Assembly (NCBI RefSeq): GCF_001704415.2
Contig: NC_030817.1
Location: 48,345,550 to 48,409,549, forward strand
Reading direction: 5' to 3'
Length of the DNA stretch: 64,000 bases
Source: Capra hircus
Taxonomy: Eukaryota; Chordata; Mammalia; Artiodactyla; Bovidae
The position numbers and the translations under genes were made by a program. The first letter of the stretch is position 1; the number at the start of each line of letters is the position of its first letter. Shown in pieces: positions 12,192 to 24,194 of this stretch. The notes beneath the pieces were generated by a model. The model had not been told where the DNA came from. It made no database searches and saw only the letters and a program-made list of their open reading frames with translations.

Positions 12192-13262
12192 CTGAAATGA
12201 GAATGTAAAGTGAAATACACGTTTTTGATCAAAGAAGTCATAAATGTTAACATTTATGAACCCAGTTTTAGTTAAATTTCTTTTGAAATTTATGAAATTT
12301 TAATTTATGAAAATTTAATTCTTCACTTGACCTTTCAATTCCAAAAAATGTTTATATTTAATTATATTTAATGATAAAAATGTGTAGGTTTCTTTCATTT
12401 AGGAAAGGAAATACGGTATTTTTTTTTGAGCTCAAATCAATTATTTCAAACTCTAGATGTATTCAGTCTTCAAAAGAAGCTTCATTACCATAATTTTCAT
12501 TTAATATGCCAGCCTACAACTATAATCTTTCACTTAAAATTTTAACTAAAAATACCTTTACGCCTCCAAATAGCTATAAAGTTAAATAACAGTAAACAGG
12601 ACCTAAATTTTTTTCCTGGCTAAACTTCAGGGAGTAGCTACTGAAGTAGTTCCAAAGCACTACGTTCTAGACCTTAGACTAGAAAAATTAACTGCCAGTT
12701 TTAGTCACACTCCAAGTTTAACAGTGTAGCCAATATGGAGAAAAGTAAAGTGTACACACTTCATACTCACTTGCAGTCTGTATAACAAAAAGAGTGCTTC
12801 AAATTTATAGGAGATGAAACCAAGAAAGTCAGTATGTATATATGTTTATTACGACCAAAGATTATAGACAAAAGATGCTTTTTGCTTCATGTTATGTACA
12901 TACATACTGATTTATTATAATAGTTGAACATTACTCCAAGTTAAACTTGTGTCCGTGTATTTTTAAATCTTTTCATAAAACTACAGGCATCTATTCCTTT
13001 GATGTTAGATTTAAGAATAAGCATTTTAATTTATTTGCCTACATTTCCTTCTTGCAGTATTCACTCTAGGCCAGCAGTCCAATAATAGCCATGAGTTGCA
13101 GAGTAAAAACTAAATAAGTGAATAAAAATACTATCACTGCAGAATTTACTACTAGGTTCAGAATGAGGATAGTAAACAGAATCCATGACCAAAGTTAAAT
13201 TTACCTCATAGTGTGATCATATCAATGAAGAAAAACTGTTAACAAAGAAAATGCCAATTTAC
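12192..13262 (-). other. PYGO1: PYGO1 intron 2
   Basis: A short intron of 1071 bases with donor gtaaat and acceptor tttcag on the minus strand. It is AT-rich. No young SINE or LINE was recognised inside it. Confidence 0.9.
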
Positions 13263-13348
13263 CTGTGTATTTGCCTTGCGTTTTTTCTTATCTGGGCTTC
13301 CTAGTTGCACACCTGGTCCTCCTAACCCATCCAGTCCACTATCACCAC
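13263..13348 (-). CDS. PYGO1: PYGO1 coding exon 2 (nuclear localisation signal)
   Basis: An 86-base internal exon. The acceptor is 'cttatttttag' and the donor is 'CAG|gtaaat'. It completes the split Gly17 codon and encodes residues 18-45. It includes the Gly-rich start of the N-terminal homology region and the basic cluster KKKRK at 37-41, which is the expected nuclear localisation signal. Phase is 1 in and 0 out, matching exons 1 and 3. Confidence 0.96.
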
Positions 13349-13719
13349 CTAAAAATAAGTAAATACATCCAAATAATATTTCTATTCATAAGTGAAATTT
13401 TATATCTTTCATACCATTATAGCTACCTGTTAATGTTTTCTATTTTTATTAGATAAAATAAAGTAGCATTACGCTTTTATTATCTTTGTTCTTCAAAAAG
13501 CCTTTCCCATAATCTCAGCCAGAGTCACTCACTTCTACTCCCACAGCATTGTTTTGTTTTGTTTTTTCAGTGGAAAAGTAAGTCTCTATATTAAAACCTT
13601 CAGTCATCTGGTTTCCTATTCCTGAAGCAAACACTGTTGCTAGTTTCTCTCCATCTTGCCAAAGATAATCTAGATTAATTCTAGTGTATCTCTAGGGAGT
13701 ACAAAAACGATGGCATGTT

Positions 13720-13990
13720 TAGTATGGAACAATGGTTTGTACCTTGCTTTCTTACTTGGAAATCATTCTATGCCATTACATATAGAACTGCTCCATTCTC
13801 TAACAACTGAGTAGTATTTCATAGTATGATTATACCATAATTCATTAAACTAGTCTTCTCCCTACTGATGGATTTCAATTGTTTCCAAACCTTTGCTGTT
13901 CTACAATGAAAATCCATGTATAAATATCTTTACACTCATGTACAAGTCATTCCTAGAAGTAGAATTATGGCATCAAAGGTATACGCCTTT
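13720..13990 (-). mobile_element. L1M 3' region fragment (antisense)
   Basis: Typical antisense L1 text includes 'gatggatttcaattgtttcc', then a 'tagaagtagaattatggc' stretch. Old and diverged. It lies in PYGO1 intron 1. Confidence 0.6.
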
Positions 13991-14492
13991 TAATTCTGAA
14001 AGGTATTGTCAAAATACAACAATGAATGTGGGCATGATTTTCTCAATATGATCAAAATTAAAAGCAAAAGCTTGACTATGTTAAAAAGTAAGTTTATCAA
14101 TGGAACTTTTTTCCATTAAAAACGCGTATTTTTTATTATAGAGAATTCTGAACATATACAAAAGCAGACAGAATAAAATTATGTACACACATATGTAGCC
14201 ATATAACACATATTTATAAAATATTAATAAATAAATTCAATGGGTTGACAGAAGATTATTGGAGACTTGCTCATACATGTAGATTCTAAGAAAGAGATAC
14301 TTAAACTGAGACCTAAAAGATGACAAGAAATCTCTCATGTGAAGGGCAGAACAATAAGCCTATAGACAGAGTAAATAAGAAAGGAGCACAAATGTGTCTC
14401 AGACATTTAAAAAAGGCCAGTGTGTTACATGACTCTGGAGAGTGCCTTCAGAAGAGGCTGAAGAGACAGGCAGGGACCAGATTATTTTAAAG

Positions 14493-15914
14493 TGTTATGG
14501 ACTGATTGCTGTATCCTGCCACAATTCCTACACTGAAGCCCTAACCCTAATTTGAGAGTATTTGGAGATGAGGGGTTTTGGAAGTAATTAGGGTCATACT
14601 AGGTCACAAGGTTTCTGGAGAAACCTATATGCAGGTCAGGAAGCAACAGTCAGAACTGGACATGGAACAACAGACTGGTTCCAAATAGGAAAAGGAGTAC
14701 ATCAAGGCTGTATACTGTCACCCTGCTTGTTTAACTTATATGCAGAGTACATCATGAGAAACGCTAGGCTGGAAGAAGCACAAGCTGGAATCAAGATTGC
14801 CGGGAGAAATATCAATAACCTCAGATATGCAGATGACACCATCCTTATGGCAGAAAGTGAGGAGGAACTAAAAAGCCTCTTGATGAAAGTGAAAGTGGAG
14901 AGTGAAAAAGTTGGCTTAAAGCTCAACATTCAGAAAACGAAGATCATGCATCTGGTCCCATCACTTCATGGCAAATAGACGGGGAAACAGTGGAAACAGT
15001 GTCAGACTTTATTTTTTTGGACTCCAAAATCACTGCAGATGGTGACTGCAGCCATGAAATTAAAAGACGCTTGCTCCTTGGAAGAAAAGTTATGACCAAC
15101 GTAGATAGCATGTTGAAAAGCAGAGACATTACTTTGCCAACAAAGGTCCGTCTAATCAAGGCTATGGTTTTTCCAGTGGTCATGTATGGATGTGAGAGTT
15201 GGACTGTGAAGAAAGCTGAGCACCGAATAATTGATGCTTTTGAACTGTGGTCTTGGAGAAGACTCTTGAGAGTTCCTTGGACTGCAAGAAAATCCAACCA
15301 GTCCATTCTGAAGGAGATCAGCCCTGGGATTTCTTTGGAAGGAATGATGCTAAAGCTGAAACTCCAGTACTTTGGCCACCTCATGCGAAGAGTTGACTCA
15401 TTGCAAAAGACTCTGATGCTGGGAGGGATTGGGGGCAGGAGGAGAAGGGGATAACAGAGGATGAGATGGCTGGATGGCATCACTGACTCGATGGATGTGA
15501 GTCTGAGTGAACTCTGGGTGTTGGTGATGGACAGGAAGGCCTGGTGTGCTTCGATTCATGGGGTCGCAAAGAGTCGGACACAACTGAGCAACTGAACTGA
15601 GGTCACAAGGGTGGGTCCCTTATAATGGGATTAGTGGTCTTAGAAGAAGAAAAAGTGATTGTCCTTGCTCTCTCTCTCTCTCCCTTCCCTTCCTTCATCC
15701 CTCATGTATACACTGGGAAAGAGCACGTGAGGACACAACAGGAAGATGGGCATATACCTACAAGCCAGGAAGGAAGCTCTGACCAGGAACTGACAAGCTG
15801 GCTGGCACCTTAATCTTGGACTTCCTAGCACCAGACTATGAGAAAACAAATGTCTGTTGTTTAAGCCCACCAGTCTATGGCGTCTTGTTATGGCAGCCCA
15901 AGCTGACTGAGATA
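14493..15914 (+). mobile_element. MaLR-type LTR (MLT1/MST), split by a BovB
   Basis: The left part (14493-14611) starts with 'tgttatggactgattg' and the right part (15601-15914) ends with 'gttatggcagcccaagctg', the typical MaLR LTR termini. The right part contains 'gacttcctagcaccagac' and the 'tgtctgttgtttaagccc' block. A BovB inserted at 14612-15600 separates them. It is a solo LTR with no internal retroviral sequence. Confidence 0.75.
14612..15600 (+). mobile_element. BovB LINE, 5'-truncated
   Basis: A 989-bp 3' piece of BovB ORF2 encoding the end of the RT domain with an intact YADD catalytic box (codons at 14826-14837), then the C-terminal part (MVFPVVMYGCESWTVKKAE and the GGRRRRG tail). 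One base is missing near 14947, which shifts the frame between 14978 and 14990, and other stops follow. It ends in the BovB terminus 'gcaactgaactga'. The 11-bp target duplication 'aggtcacaagg' occurs at 14601-14611 and 15600-15610. The 15600 base may belong to either the element or the duplication. Confidence 0.93.
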
Positions 15915-16529
15915 TAGAGCCTTGTAGTTTATGATAAGGAATCAGGATTATATTTGGAGAACAGTGAATGATCATTTACGAATTTCAAAGAGGAAAGTAA
16001 CACGATTTGTGTTTTTAAAAGATTACATTAGCATTTGTGCTGAGAATAAATTGGTGATGAGAATGGGGTCAGGAGCAGGGATACCTGTAATGATATCTTT
16101 ACAACAGTAGTTCAGGGAAAGAAATGGTACATGGCAATAAAGAGAAATCAGCATGCTGGCAATAGTCCCACACATAACAAACGCAAAGCAGATTTCTGTA
16201 AGGGCTGTTTAGGACAAGTTTAAATACTGTGAAGGTAAAATCTATGACAAACAATAACAAAATTTTACTAAGGATTCTGGATGTTAAATTAATATTTAAA
16301 CACCAAAAGCTTTCATATATAAAAACCACAACTAATTAAAAGATAAAGAAGAAGAATAGTTTTCATTTTCAGGAACAAAACTAAACTAAAATAACTAGCA
16401 ATAAATTTAAGAAATGTGCAAGACCATTGAATGAATATGAGTATGAGTATGAATAAAAACTTTTTAAAAGCCCTGTTGAGGGACAAAGAGAAAGTCTTCT
16501 AATGAGCAGAAAGGTACTCCCTGTTCTGG
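15915..16529. other. Intronic, no recognised gene
   Basis: This PYGO1 intron 1 sequence may contain a diverged ancient repeat around 15930-16090, which I could not name. No coding region is supported. Confidence 0.4.
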
Positions 16530-16940
16530 CTAGCCATCTAGAACAAAATAACACTGTTTTTCTTTAGAGCACATATTATCCCAGATAGCCTGATTGTGCC
16601 CTCCTCAGAGACACCAGCACTGTCACTAGTCCCATCCTCTAAACCCATGGGCATTTATACCAGCCTAAGCAGCAGCCCCTTCTCAGAGACCGGAGTTTAA
16701 ACTCCACAGGGTTCCTCTTGTGAGTGGACATATTTTTATAATTCCAACGTCTTTCCTACGTCCTACAGCCATGAGGACATGGGGAGCTTCTTCCCACAGT
16801 TGTTACCTCTGTAAAACCTTTAGTATTCCATTTTGCCAGTTTAATACCTGTTAGTAATACTTTATATCAAATTCTTTACATTAAAAATAATTGGTATGGT
16901 TTCTGCCTCCTGACTAGACCCTGAGTGATACACAGCTCAA
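16530..16940 (+). mobile_element. Possible ancient LTR relic
   Basis: The segment is more GC-rich than its surroundings and ends in 'gaccctgagtgatacac', reminiscent of ERVL/MLT-class LTR 3' ends. No internal viral genes are present. The family is not established. Confidence 0.35.
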
Positions 16941-17499
16941 ACCCTACCAGCCAGAAACTATCATTACTCCTAAGTTAACATCAGTCCAGACTTTTAAGCT
17001 TACTATCTACCTACCTACTTTTATTCCTATGTATAAACAGTGACAGTAATATTTTTACAAAAATGGGATATTTTTAAATAAAAGCATTAAATGTTAACTT
17101 ATTCAAATTTAATAAGGAAAAAGAAACAAGTTAAAATGATGAATATGCTAAATGTTTCTTCATCAAAAGAGAATTCTCTAAGGCTTAAAACATCAATAAA
17201 AACAGTAAATAAAAAACATTAAAAACATGGTTTTTATTTTTTCTTTAAATAATGTTGACACTTCCTGCACTGAAAGTTGAGGACTATATAAATTTTTACC
17301 TTTTCCTTTTTGTCCTGTAGGTTATGGCTTCTTCATCTTCTGCATGCTGTTTTTCTCTTTCTTCTCTATGTGCGTTAGTTCGTTAGTTTGCGTCTGAGTA
17401 ATTATCATGGTTTTATTTTTACCTTGTAACTTTGCCCAGACCTTTTAAGCTCTGATTTAATGTATGTGACTTTGACTCCCTTTTATTTGTATCTAAGGC

Positions 17500-17770
17500 T
17501 GTTTGCCTGGCTTAGGTGGTTTTCTTGGCTTAGGTGGTATGTATCTAATCATATGATGTTTTTCCTTTATATTATTTTAATGTTAAACCTAGCCTGACAT
17601 TCCTAGAATAAACCCAATATGAATGTTACATTTATTAGACTGGATATTCTCTTTAAAATGTTTGCCTATCTTAGTAAGGTTATTAACCTATCATGTTTCC
17701 TTGAAACACCCAGGCTCTTAATTCTGAGGTTTTGTTAAGTGCATATCTACCTCTTTGTAGGGTGCAGTAA
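17500..17770 (-). mobile_element. L1M ORF2 fragment (antisense)
   Basis: The plus strand reads like antisense L1 ORF2: 'attcctagaataaaccca' followed by 'aatatgaatgttacatttat' and a degenerate continuation. The copy is short and decayed. Confidence 0.5.
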
Positions 17771-18184
17771 CCCAGTCACATTAGAGTATTCCCTTGTGTT
17801 GTCTTATTCACCTTGTATCCCTGAAGACTTCTTTTCTCTCAGAGAGAGTCCTTTAAAAACAACAACAAACCTGTTTTACTCGTTTTTTTCCTCACTCAAA
17901 AAAGTGAGACAATAAGAACACTCATTTAATTTGCTTTTCTCCAGACTTGGGGTTACTAGTGAGAATTCTCAAAATTTTGTAAATCACCAACAGCTCCCAA
18001 GAGGAAGGGTTGTTTTAGAAGCCTAAAACAGTGATCCAGATTTCAGCCTGTTCCAGATTTATGTTACCGGGCTGTACCACTTCCCTTGTTTGTTGCTGAC
18101 ATTTTTTGCCTTTTTTTTTTTTTTTACTGAAATTTCAGTTCATTTCACTTGAAATTTAAGAAGAGACTCTGTAGTTTTGTTCTA

Positions 18185-18380
18185 GCATCTTATCTTAGAG
18201 GTTTCTATCTAACTATATCTATGTTCCTTCACTTAATCGTCATAACAAACCTATGAGGAAAATCATCCTCATTTTAAAAAAGAAACAAAGAGAAATGAAA
18301 TTGTAAAGGTACGGGCCATACCTCTGGTAAAAAGCAGCTCTGAAATCTGAAACTAGGATTTGTTTTCTTTCGCTTTTAGG
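18185..18380 (-). mobile_element. MIR SINE (antisense)
   Basis: The antisense MIR core pattern is visible: 'aacaaacctatgagga', a 'cctcattttaaaaaagaaac' stretch, then a degenerate 'gaaactaggatttg' end. Ancient mammalian SINE. Confidence 0.6.
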
Positions 18381-18419
18381 TGTGCAATTCAATGGGTTTT
18401 TGTTTTGTTTTTAGCTTAT

Positions 18420-19185
18420 TCACTACCACCAAGCAGTGTAACTATCACCACTATTTAATTCCAGAACACTATCATCATCCCAAAAAGAAACCACGTACCT
18501 GTTAGCCATATAATATGTGGCTCTGTGTTTGGCTTCTTTCACTTAGCATAATATTTTCAAGGTTCAGCCATGTTATTTTACGTATTACTACTGCATTCTT
18601 TTCTATGGCTGAACAACATTTCACATTATTTTTATACAGTCATCAGTTGGTGAACATCTGGGTTGTTTCTACTTTGGATGCATTTATGTACATGTTTTTT
18701 AATGAAAGTGTATTTTCAATTCTCTTGAGTATACACCTAGAAGTGCAGTTGCTGAGTCATGATATCTCTATGTTTAACATTTTGAGGAAACACTAAGCTG
18801 TTTTCTACAGTGGCTCCATCATTTTACATTCCCCACCTCTAAAGTCTGAGGGTTCTAACTTCTTCATATCCCCCCCAAGATTTATCTTGTTTTTTTAATA
18901 GTGACTTTAGTGAGTGTGAAGTGGTATCTCCTTGTGCTTTTAATTTGCATTTCCAAAATTACTAATGATGTTGACTACCCTTTCGTGTATTTATTGATCT
19001 TCTTTGCAGAAATGATTATTCCAGTTCTTTGCCTATTTTTTCACTTTGTTTTTTCTGTTATGTTTTAAGAATTCTTTACATATATATTAAGAATACTAGA
19101 ATCTTATCAGATGTAAAACATGTAAGATTTTAATTTTGGTGAAGTCCAACTTATTTATTTTTGCTTTGTTGCTTAAGTAAAACTA
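18420..19185 (-). mobile_element. L1M 3' fragment (antisense)
   Basis: A long antisense run of L1 3' sequence. It includes 'gttggtgaacatctgggttg', 'gagtgtgaagtggtatctcc' and 'tttaattttggtgaagtcc'. The order matches L1 read backwards. No coding capacity remains. Confidence 0.75.
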
Positions 19186-19517
19186 AGTTTATTTAATTTC
19201 TAAGATATAAGTTTGCCTTCCAGAAATCTTATACATATAATGTCTTCCTCAATGGCCCACAAAAGGCCATATACTGTTATGCAACAGTATATACTAACAT
19301 ACTGAACAGAGAAATGTGTTGTTCTTAAATCTGAATACCTAGAAATTCTGTGGGAAAGAATCAGCAGTGGGCCTGAGGTCAAATAATAAAGTGACTATAT
19401 AAAGAAACAAAGGGGCCAAACATCAAAGCCCTGTCTTTCCTAATGTTTGTTATGGGTACTTCATTATGACAAAAGTGTAAATAGAAAAAGGTAATGCTTA
19501 ATAATAAAAGTTTATTA

Positions 19518-21962
19518 ACACACCCAAAAAAGATGTCCTTTTCATTATAGGGGGCTGGAATGCAAAAGTAAGAAGTCAAGAAACAACTGGAGTAACAGGC
19601 AAGTTTGGCCTTGTGGAGTACAGAATGAAGCAGGGCAAAGGCCAGTAAGTTTTGCCAAAAGAACGCACTGGTCATAGCAAACACCCTCTTCCAACAGCAC
19701 AAGAGAAGACTCTACACGTGGACATCAACAGATGGCCAACACTGAAATCAGATTGATTATATCCTTTGCAGCCAGAGATGGAGAAGCTCTGTACAGTCAG
19801 TAAAAACAAAATGGGAGGTGACTGTGGCTCAGATCATGAACTCCTTATTGCCAAACTCAGACTTAAATTGAAGGAAGAAGGGAAAACCACTAGACCATTC
19901 AGGTCTGATCTAATTCAAATCCCTTATGATTATACAGTGGAAGTGACAAACAGATTCAAGGGACTAGATTTGATAGACAAGAGTGCCTGATGAACTATGG
20001 ACGGAGGTTCGTGACATTGTACAGGAGGCAGTGATCAAGACCATCTCCAAGAAAAAGAAATGCAAAAAGACAAAATGGTTGTCTAAGGAGGCTTTATAAA
20101 TAGCTGTGAAAAGCAAAGGAGAAAATGAAAGATATATCCATTTGAATGCAGAGTTCCAAAGAATAGCAAGGAGAGATAAGAAAGCCTTCCTCAGTGATCA
20201 GTGCAAAGAAATAGAGGAAAACAATGGAATGGGAAAGAATAGAGATCTCTTCACAAAAATTAGAGATACCAAGGGAATATTTCATGCAAAGATGGGCTCA
20301 ATAAAGGACAGAAATGGTATGGACCTAACAGAAGCAGAAGATATTAGGAAAAGGTGGCAAGAATACACAGAAGAACTGTACAAAACAGACCTTCACGACC
20401 CAGATAATCACAATGGTGTGATCACTCATCTAGAGCCAGACATCCTGGAATGTGAAGTAGAGTGGCCCTTAGGAAGCATCACTATGAACAAAGCTAGTGG
20501 AGGTGATGGAATTCCAGTTGAGCTATTTCAAATCCTAAAAGATGATGCTGTGAAAGTGCTGCACTCAATATGCCAGCAAATTTGGAAAATGCAGCAGTGG
20601 CCACAGGACTGGAAAAGGTCAGTTTTCATTCTAATCCCAAAGAAAGGCAATGCCAAAGAATGCTGAAACTACCACATAATTGTACTCATCTCACATGCTA
20701 ACAAACTAAGCTCAAGATTCTCCAAGCCAGGCTCCAATAGTGCGTGAACCGTGAACTTCCAGATGTCCAAGATGGTTTTAGAAAAGGCAAAGGAACCAGA
20801 GATCAAATTGCCAACATCCGTTGGAGCATCAAAAAAGAAACAGAGTTCCAGAAAACATCTATTTCTGCTTTATTGACTATGTCAAAGCCTTTGACTGTGT
20901 GGATCACCACAATCTGTGGAAAATTCTGAAAGAGATGGGAATACCAGACCACCTGACCTGCCTCTTGGGAAATCTGTATGTAGGTCAAGAAGCAACAGTT
21001 AGAACTGGACATGGAACAACGGACTGGTTCCAAATAGGAAAAGGAGTACATCAAGGCTGTATATTGTCACCCTGCTTATTTAACTTATATGCAGAGTACA
21101 TCATGAGAAACGCTGGGCTGGATGAAGCACAAGCTGGAATCAAGATTGCTGGGAGAAATATCAATAACCTCAGATATGCAGATGACACCACCCTTATGGC
21201 AGAAAGCAAAGAAGAACTAAAGAGCCTCTTGATGAAAGTGAAAGAGGAGAGTGAAAAAGTTGGCTTAAAACTCAGCATTCAGAAAACGAAGATCATGGCA
21301 TCTGGTCCCATTACTTCATGGCAAATGGATGAGGAAACAGTGGAGACAGTGGCAAACTTTATTTTTGGGGGCTCCAAATTCACTGCAGATGGTGACCGCA
21401 GCCATGAAATTAAAAGACGCTTACTCCTTGGAAGGAAAGTTATGACCAGTCTAGACAGCATATTAAAAAGCACAGACATTACTTCGCCAACAAAGGTTCA
21501 TCTAGTCAAAGCTATGGTTTTTCCAGTAGTCATGTATGGATGTGAGAGTTGGACTGTGAAGAAAGCTGAGCACTGAAGAATTGATGCTTTTGAACTGTGG
21601 TGTTGAAGAAGACTTGAGAGTCCCTTGGACAGCTAGGAAATCCAATCAATCCATCCTAAAGGAAATCAGTCCTGAATATTTATTGGAAGGACTGATGCTG
21701 AAGCTGAAACTCCAATACTTTGGCCACCCAATGTGAAGAACTGACTCATTTGAAAAGACCCTGATGCTGGGAAAGATTTAAGGTGGGAGGAGAAGGGGAC
21801 GACAGAGGATGAGCTGGTTGGATGGCATAACCATGGCATAACTCGATGGACATAACTTTAGTAAACTCTGGGAGTTAGTGATGGACAGGGAGGCCTGGGT
21901 CCTACAGTCCATGGGTTTGCAAAGAGTCAGACACAACTGAGGGACTGAACTGAACTGAACTG
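19518..21962 (+). mobile_element. BovB LINE, large 5'-truncated copy
   Basis: A 2.4-kb BovB starting in the C-terminal part of the endonuclease (KKDVLFII-like) and running to the '(ctgaa)n' terminus. Open pieces lie at 19766-19990, 20106-20666 and 20821-21576. They cover the endonuclease end, the RT fingers and palm with an intact YADD box (21175-21186), and the connection domain. Frames are broken near 19990, 20666 and 21576. It lies in PYGO1 intron 1, opposite to PYGO1 transcription. It cannot make a full ORF2 protein. Confidence 0.95.
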
Positions 21963-23110
21963 ATTAATATATTAGTCTCTTCTAGTACATATAAATTACG
22001 TTTTTCCACAGCATTATTAAGACTACTGAATAGCTGTAACTTTTTCTATTAAAATACTGTAATTTAAAGATGAACAAAATGTACTCTATAATCTCTGTTC
22101 ACTTTCTAAAAGTTTAATAATAATTTCTATATTTATTATAAGGCAAAACCCTGACATTTGGAATCATTTAAATAAATTCCCTATTTTCAAGTAATCTGTG
22201 AACAAAGCCATCTAAAATTCTTTTTTGAAAACTGAATTTTATAGTATTACTTTTTTATTTAAGAGTCTAATATTTTCCTCCATAAAACAATCCTTCAAGT
22301 TCCCACTGGTCTCTGTTGCCCCACTGATTATTCATCTAAAAAGTTAATGATGCCATTTCCAATGGCTTGATTCTTGGCCTTACCTAGGTCCCTCCCATCA
22401 CTGTCTGTAATAATGCTGGTTCTGTCACCTCCATGATGTAGTAGGTCACGTTAAATCAGATTAATGCTCATTGGGGCTATTTAGAATATAAGCTACCAAG
22501 AATTTCTGTAATTATTACTCCTTAGAAATGAAGTTGCAAGGCCAAAATCCATAAGAAGGGAAAGTAGGGGTTATAGAGGTAGTTATTTAGGTTATCTTAA
22601 TAACTTGATGCCAAAGCTTCTCTCTATCTGCTCTACACTCTGCAAGGGAAACCATGACCATTTCAGCCAGAAGTTGAGAGCTGTAGGGCACAGAACCAAG
22701 AAAAGGGGAACTTCCAAAGCTTGTTATAACAATGGCTACTCTGATCCTTTTGTTAATTCTTAAACTTCTTAATCTCATCTCTTCACTCCTACCCTGCCCA
22801 CTGCCCTCCGAATGCACAAGGGGCAAAGAAGTTGGAAGGAGTTATGTCCACAATAGAGAAAGAAATCCCTCTCATCCTAAGAAAGTAAAGGAATTTAATC
22901 TATATATTATCACCCTTCATTATGTCAATCAATCTCAATTAAGCAAAATAAACTTTTACCTTTTATGTAGATCTGGAAGCTTATTTATCTTCTTATCATT
23001 TTAGGGGAGTTTCCAATCTATTACATGAAGCTATTTTTTCCCATCTAAAGACTCTACAAATTAATGATTTTTATATGAAACTCACTTATAAGGATAAAAT
23101 CATTTATTTG
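21963..23110. other. Intronic, no recognised element
   Basis: PYGO1 intron 1 sequence, AT-rich on the left. Short frames at 22587-22826 and 22732-23004 have no recognisable domain and no context supporting translation. Confidence 0.5.
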
Positions 23111-23111
23111 T

Positions 23112-23312
23112 GTGTGTTAGTCACTCAGTTGTATCCGACTCTTTGCAACCCCATGGACTATACCCTGACAGACTCCTCCAACTGCGGGATTTTCCAGGCA
23201 AGAATACTGGATTGGGTTGTCATTTCTTTAACCAGGGGTCTTCCTGACCCAAGGACTAAACCCAGGTCTCCTGCATTGCAGGCAGACACTTTACCATCTG
23301 AGCCACCAGGCA
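23112..23312 (-). mobile_element. Bov-tA SINE (antisense)
   Basis: The antisense BovA body contains 'gcaaccccatggacta', then 'aggcaagaatactgg'. It ends with the tRNA-related head 'accatctgagccaccagg'. It is diverged and lies immediately next to a second copy. Confidence 0.85.
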
Positions 23313-23317
23313 AGCCA

Positions 23318-23516
23318 AAGTGAAAGTGAAGGTCGCTCAGTCGTGACTGACTCTTTGCAACCCCCATGGACTACACAGTCCACGGAATTCTCCAGGCCAG
23401 AATGTGGAGTGGGTAGCCGTTCCCTTCTTCAGGGGACTGTCCCAACCCAGGGATCAAACCCAGGTCTTCCATACCGCAGGTGGATTCTTTACCATCTGAG
23501 CCACCAGGGAAGTGTT
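23318..23516 (-). mobile_element. Bov-tA SINE (antisense), tandem neighbour
   Basis: A second antisense copy in the same orientation, only a few bases away. It has the same order: 'gtcgctcagtcgtgactg' tail, BovA body, then the 'accatctgagccaccaggga' tRNA head. It probably inserted into or beside the tail of its neighbour. Confidence 0.85.
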
Positions 23517-23825
23517 TGTAAGCACTTTTTATTTCTTAAAGAGTGTATTTTTTCATTTTTTAAAGAGCGGATTATTTACTTTAGGCCTCTTATGGTTTTT
23601 TCTTGGACTAGGTACAACGTCTTTATTCTTTAGGTTTAAGACTCAATCTATTTTGGCACCAAGTCTTTAAAGGGACTGAGGACATTATTCTTGTACATTA
23701 GATGTTAGCGTGCCTCATATATTTTAAATTTTCTTTTATTAAACTCATTGTATTCACAATTATGGTTTGGTATGTGATAGTAACTGTTCTAGTAGGTAAT
23801 GTGACTACATTATTTTCAAACATTT

Positions 23826-24100
23826 TTGCTGTTCAGTCGTTCAGTTGTGTCCAGCTCTTTGTGATCCTATGGACTGCAGCATGCCAGGCTTCCCTGTCCT
23901 TCACTATCTCCCAGAGCTTGCTCACAGTCTTGTCCATTGAGTCGATGATGCCATCCAACCATCTCATTCTCTGTCACCCCCTTCTTCTCTTGCCCTCAAC
24001 TTTCCCAGCATGAAGGTCTTTTCCAATGAGTCGGCTCTTTGCATCAGGTGGCCAAAGTATTGGCGCTTCAGCATCAGTCCTTCCAATGAATATTCTAATA
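23826..24100 (-). mobile_element. BovB 3'-end fragment (antisense)
   Basis: The antisense BovB terminus 'gttcagtcgttcagttgtg' is followed by sequence encoding the C-terminal tail of ORF2 read backwards ('gaatattc' boundary). About 275 bp, non-coding. Confidence 0.88.
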
Positions 24101-24194
24101 TTTTTCTTTAAACAGACCTCCTTCAGCATTATTCCAAGTGTGTATTTTAATAAGTGAATGTATTAGAATAAGTATGTATTCTAGACCGATTTGA

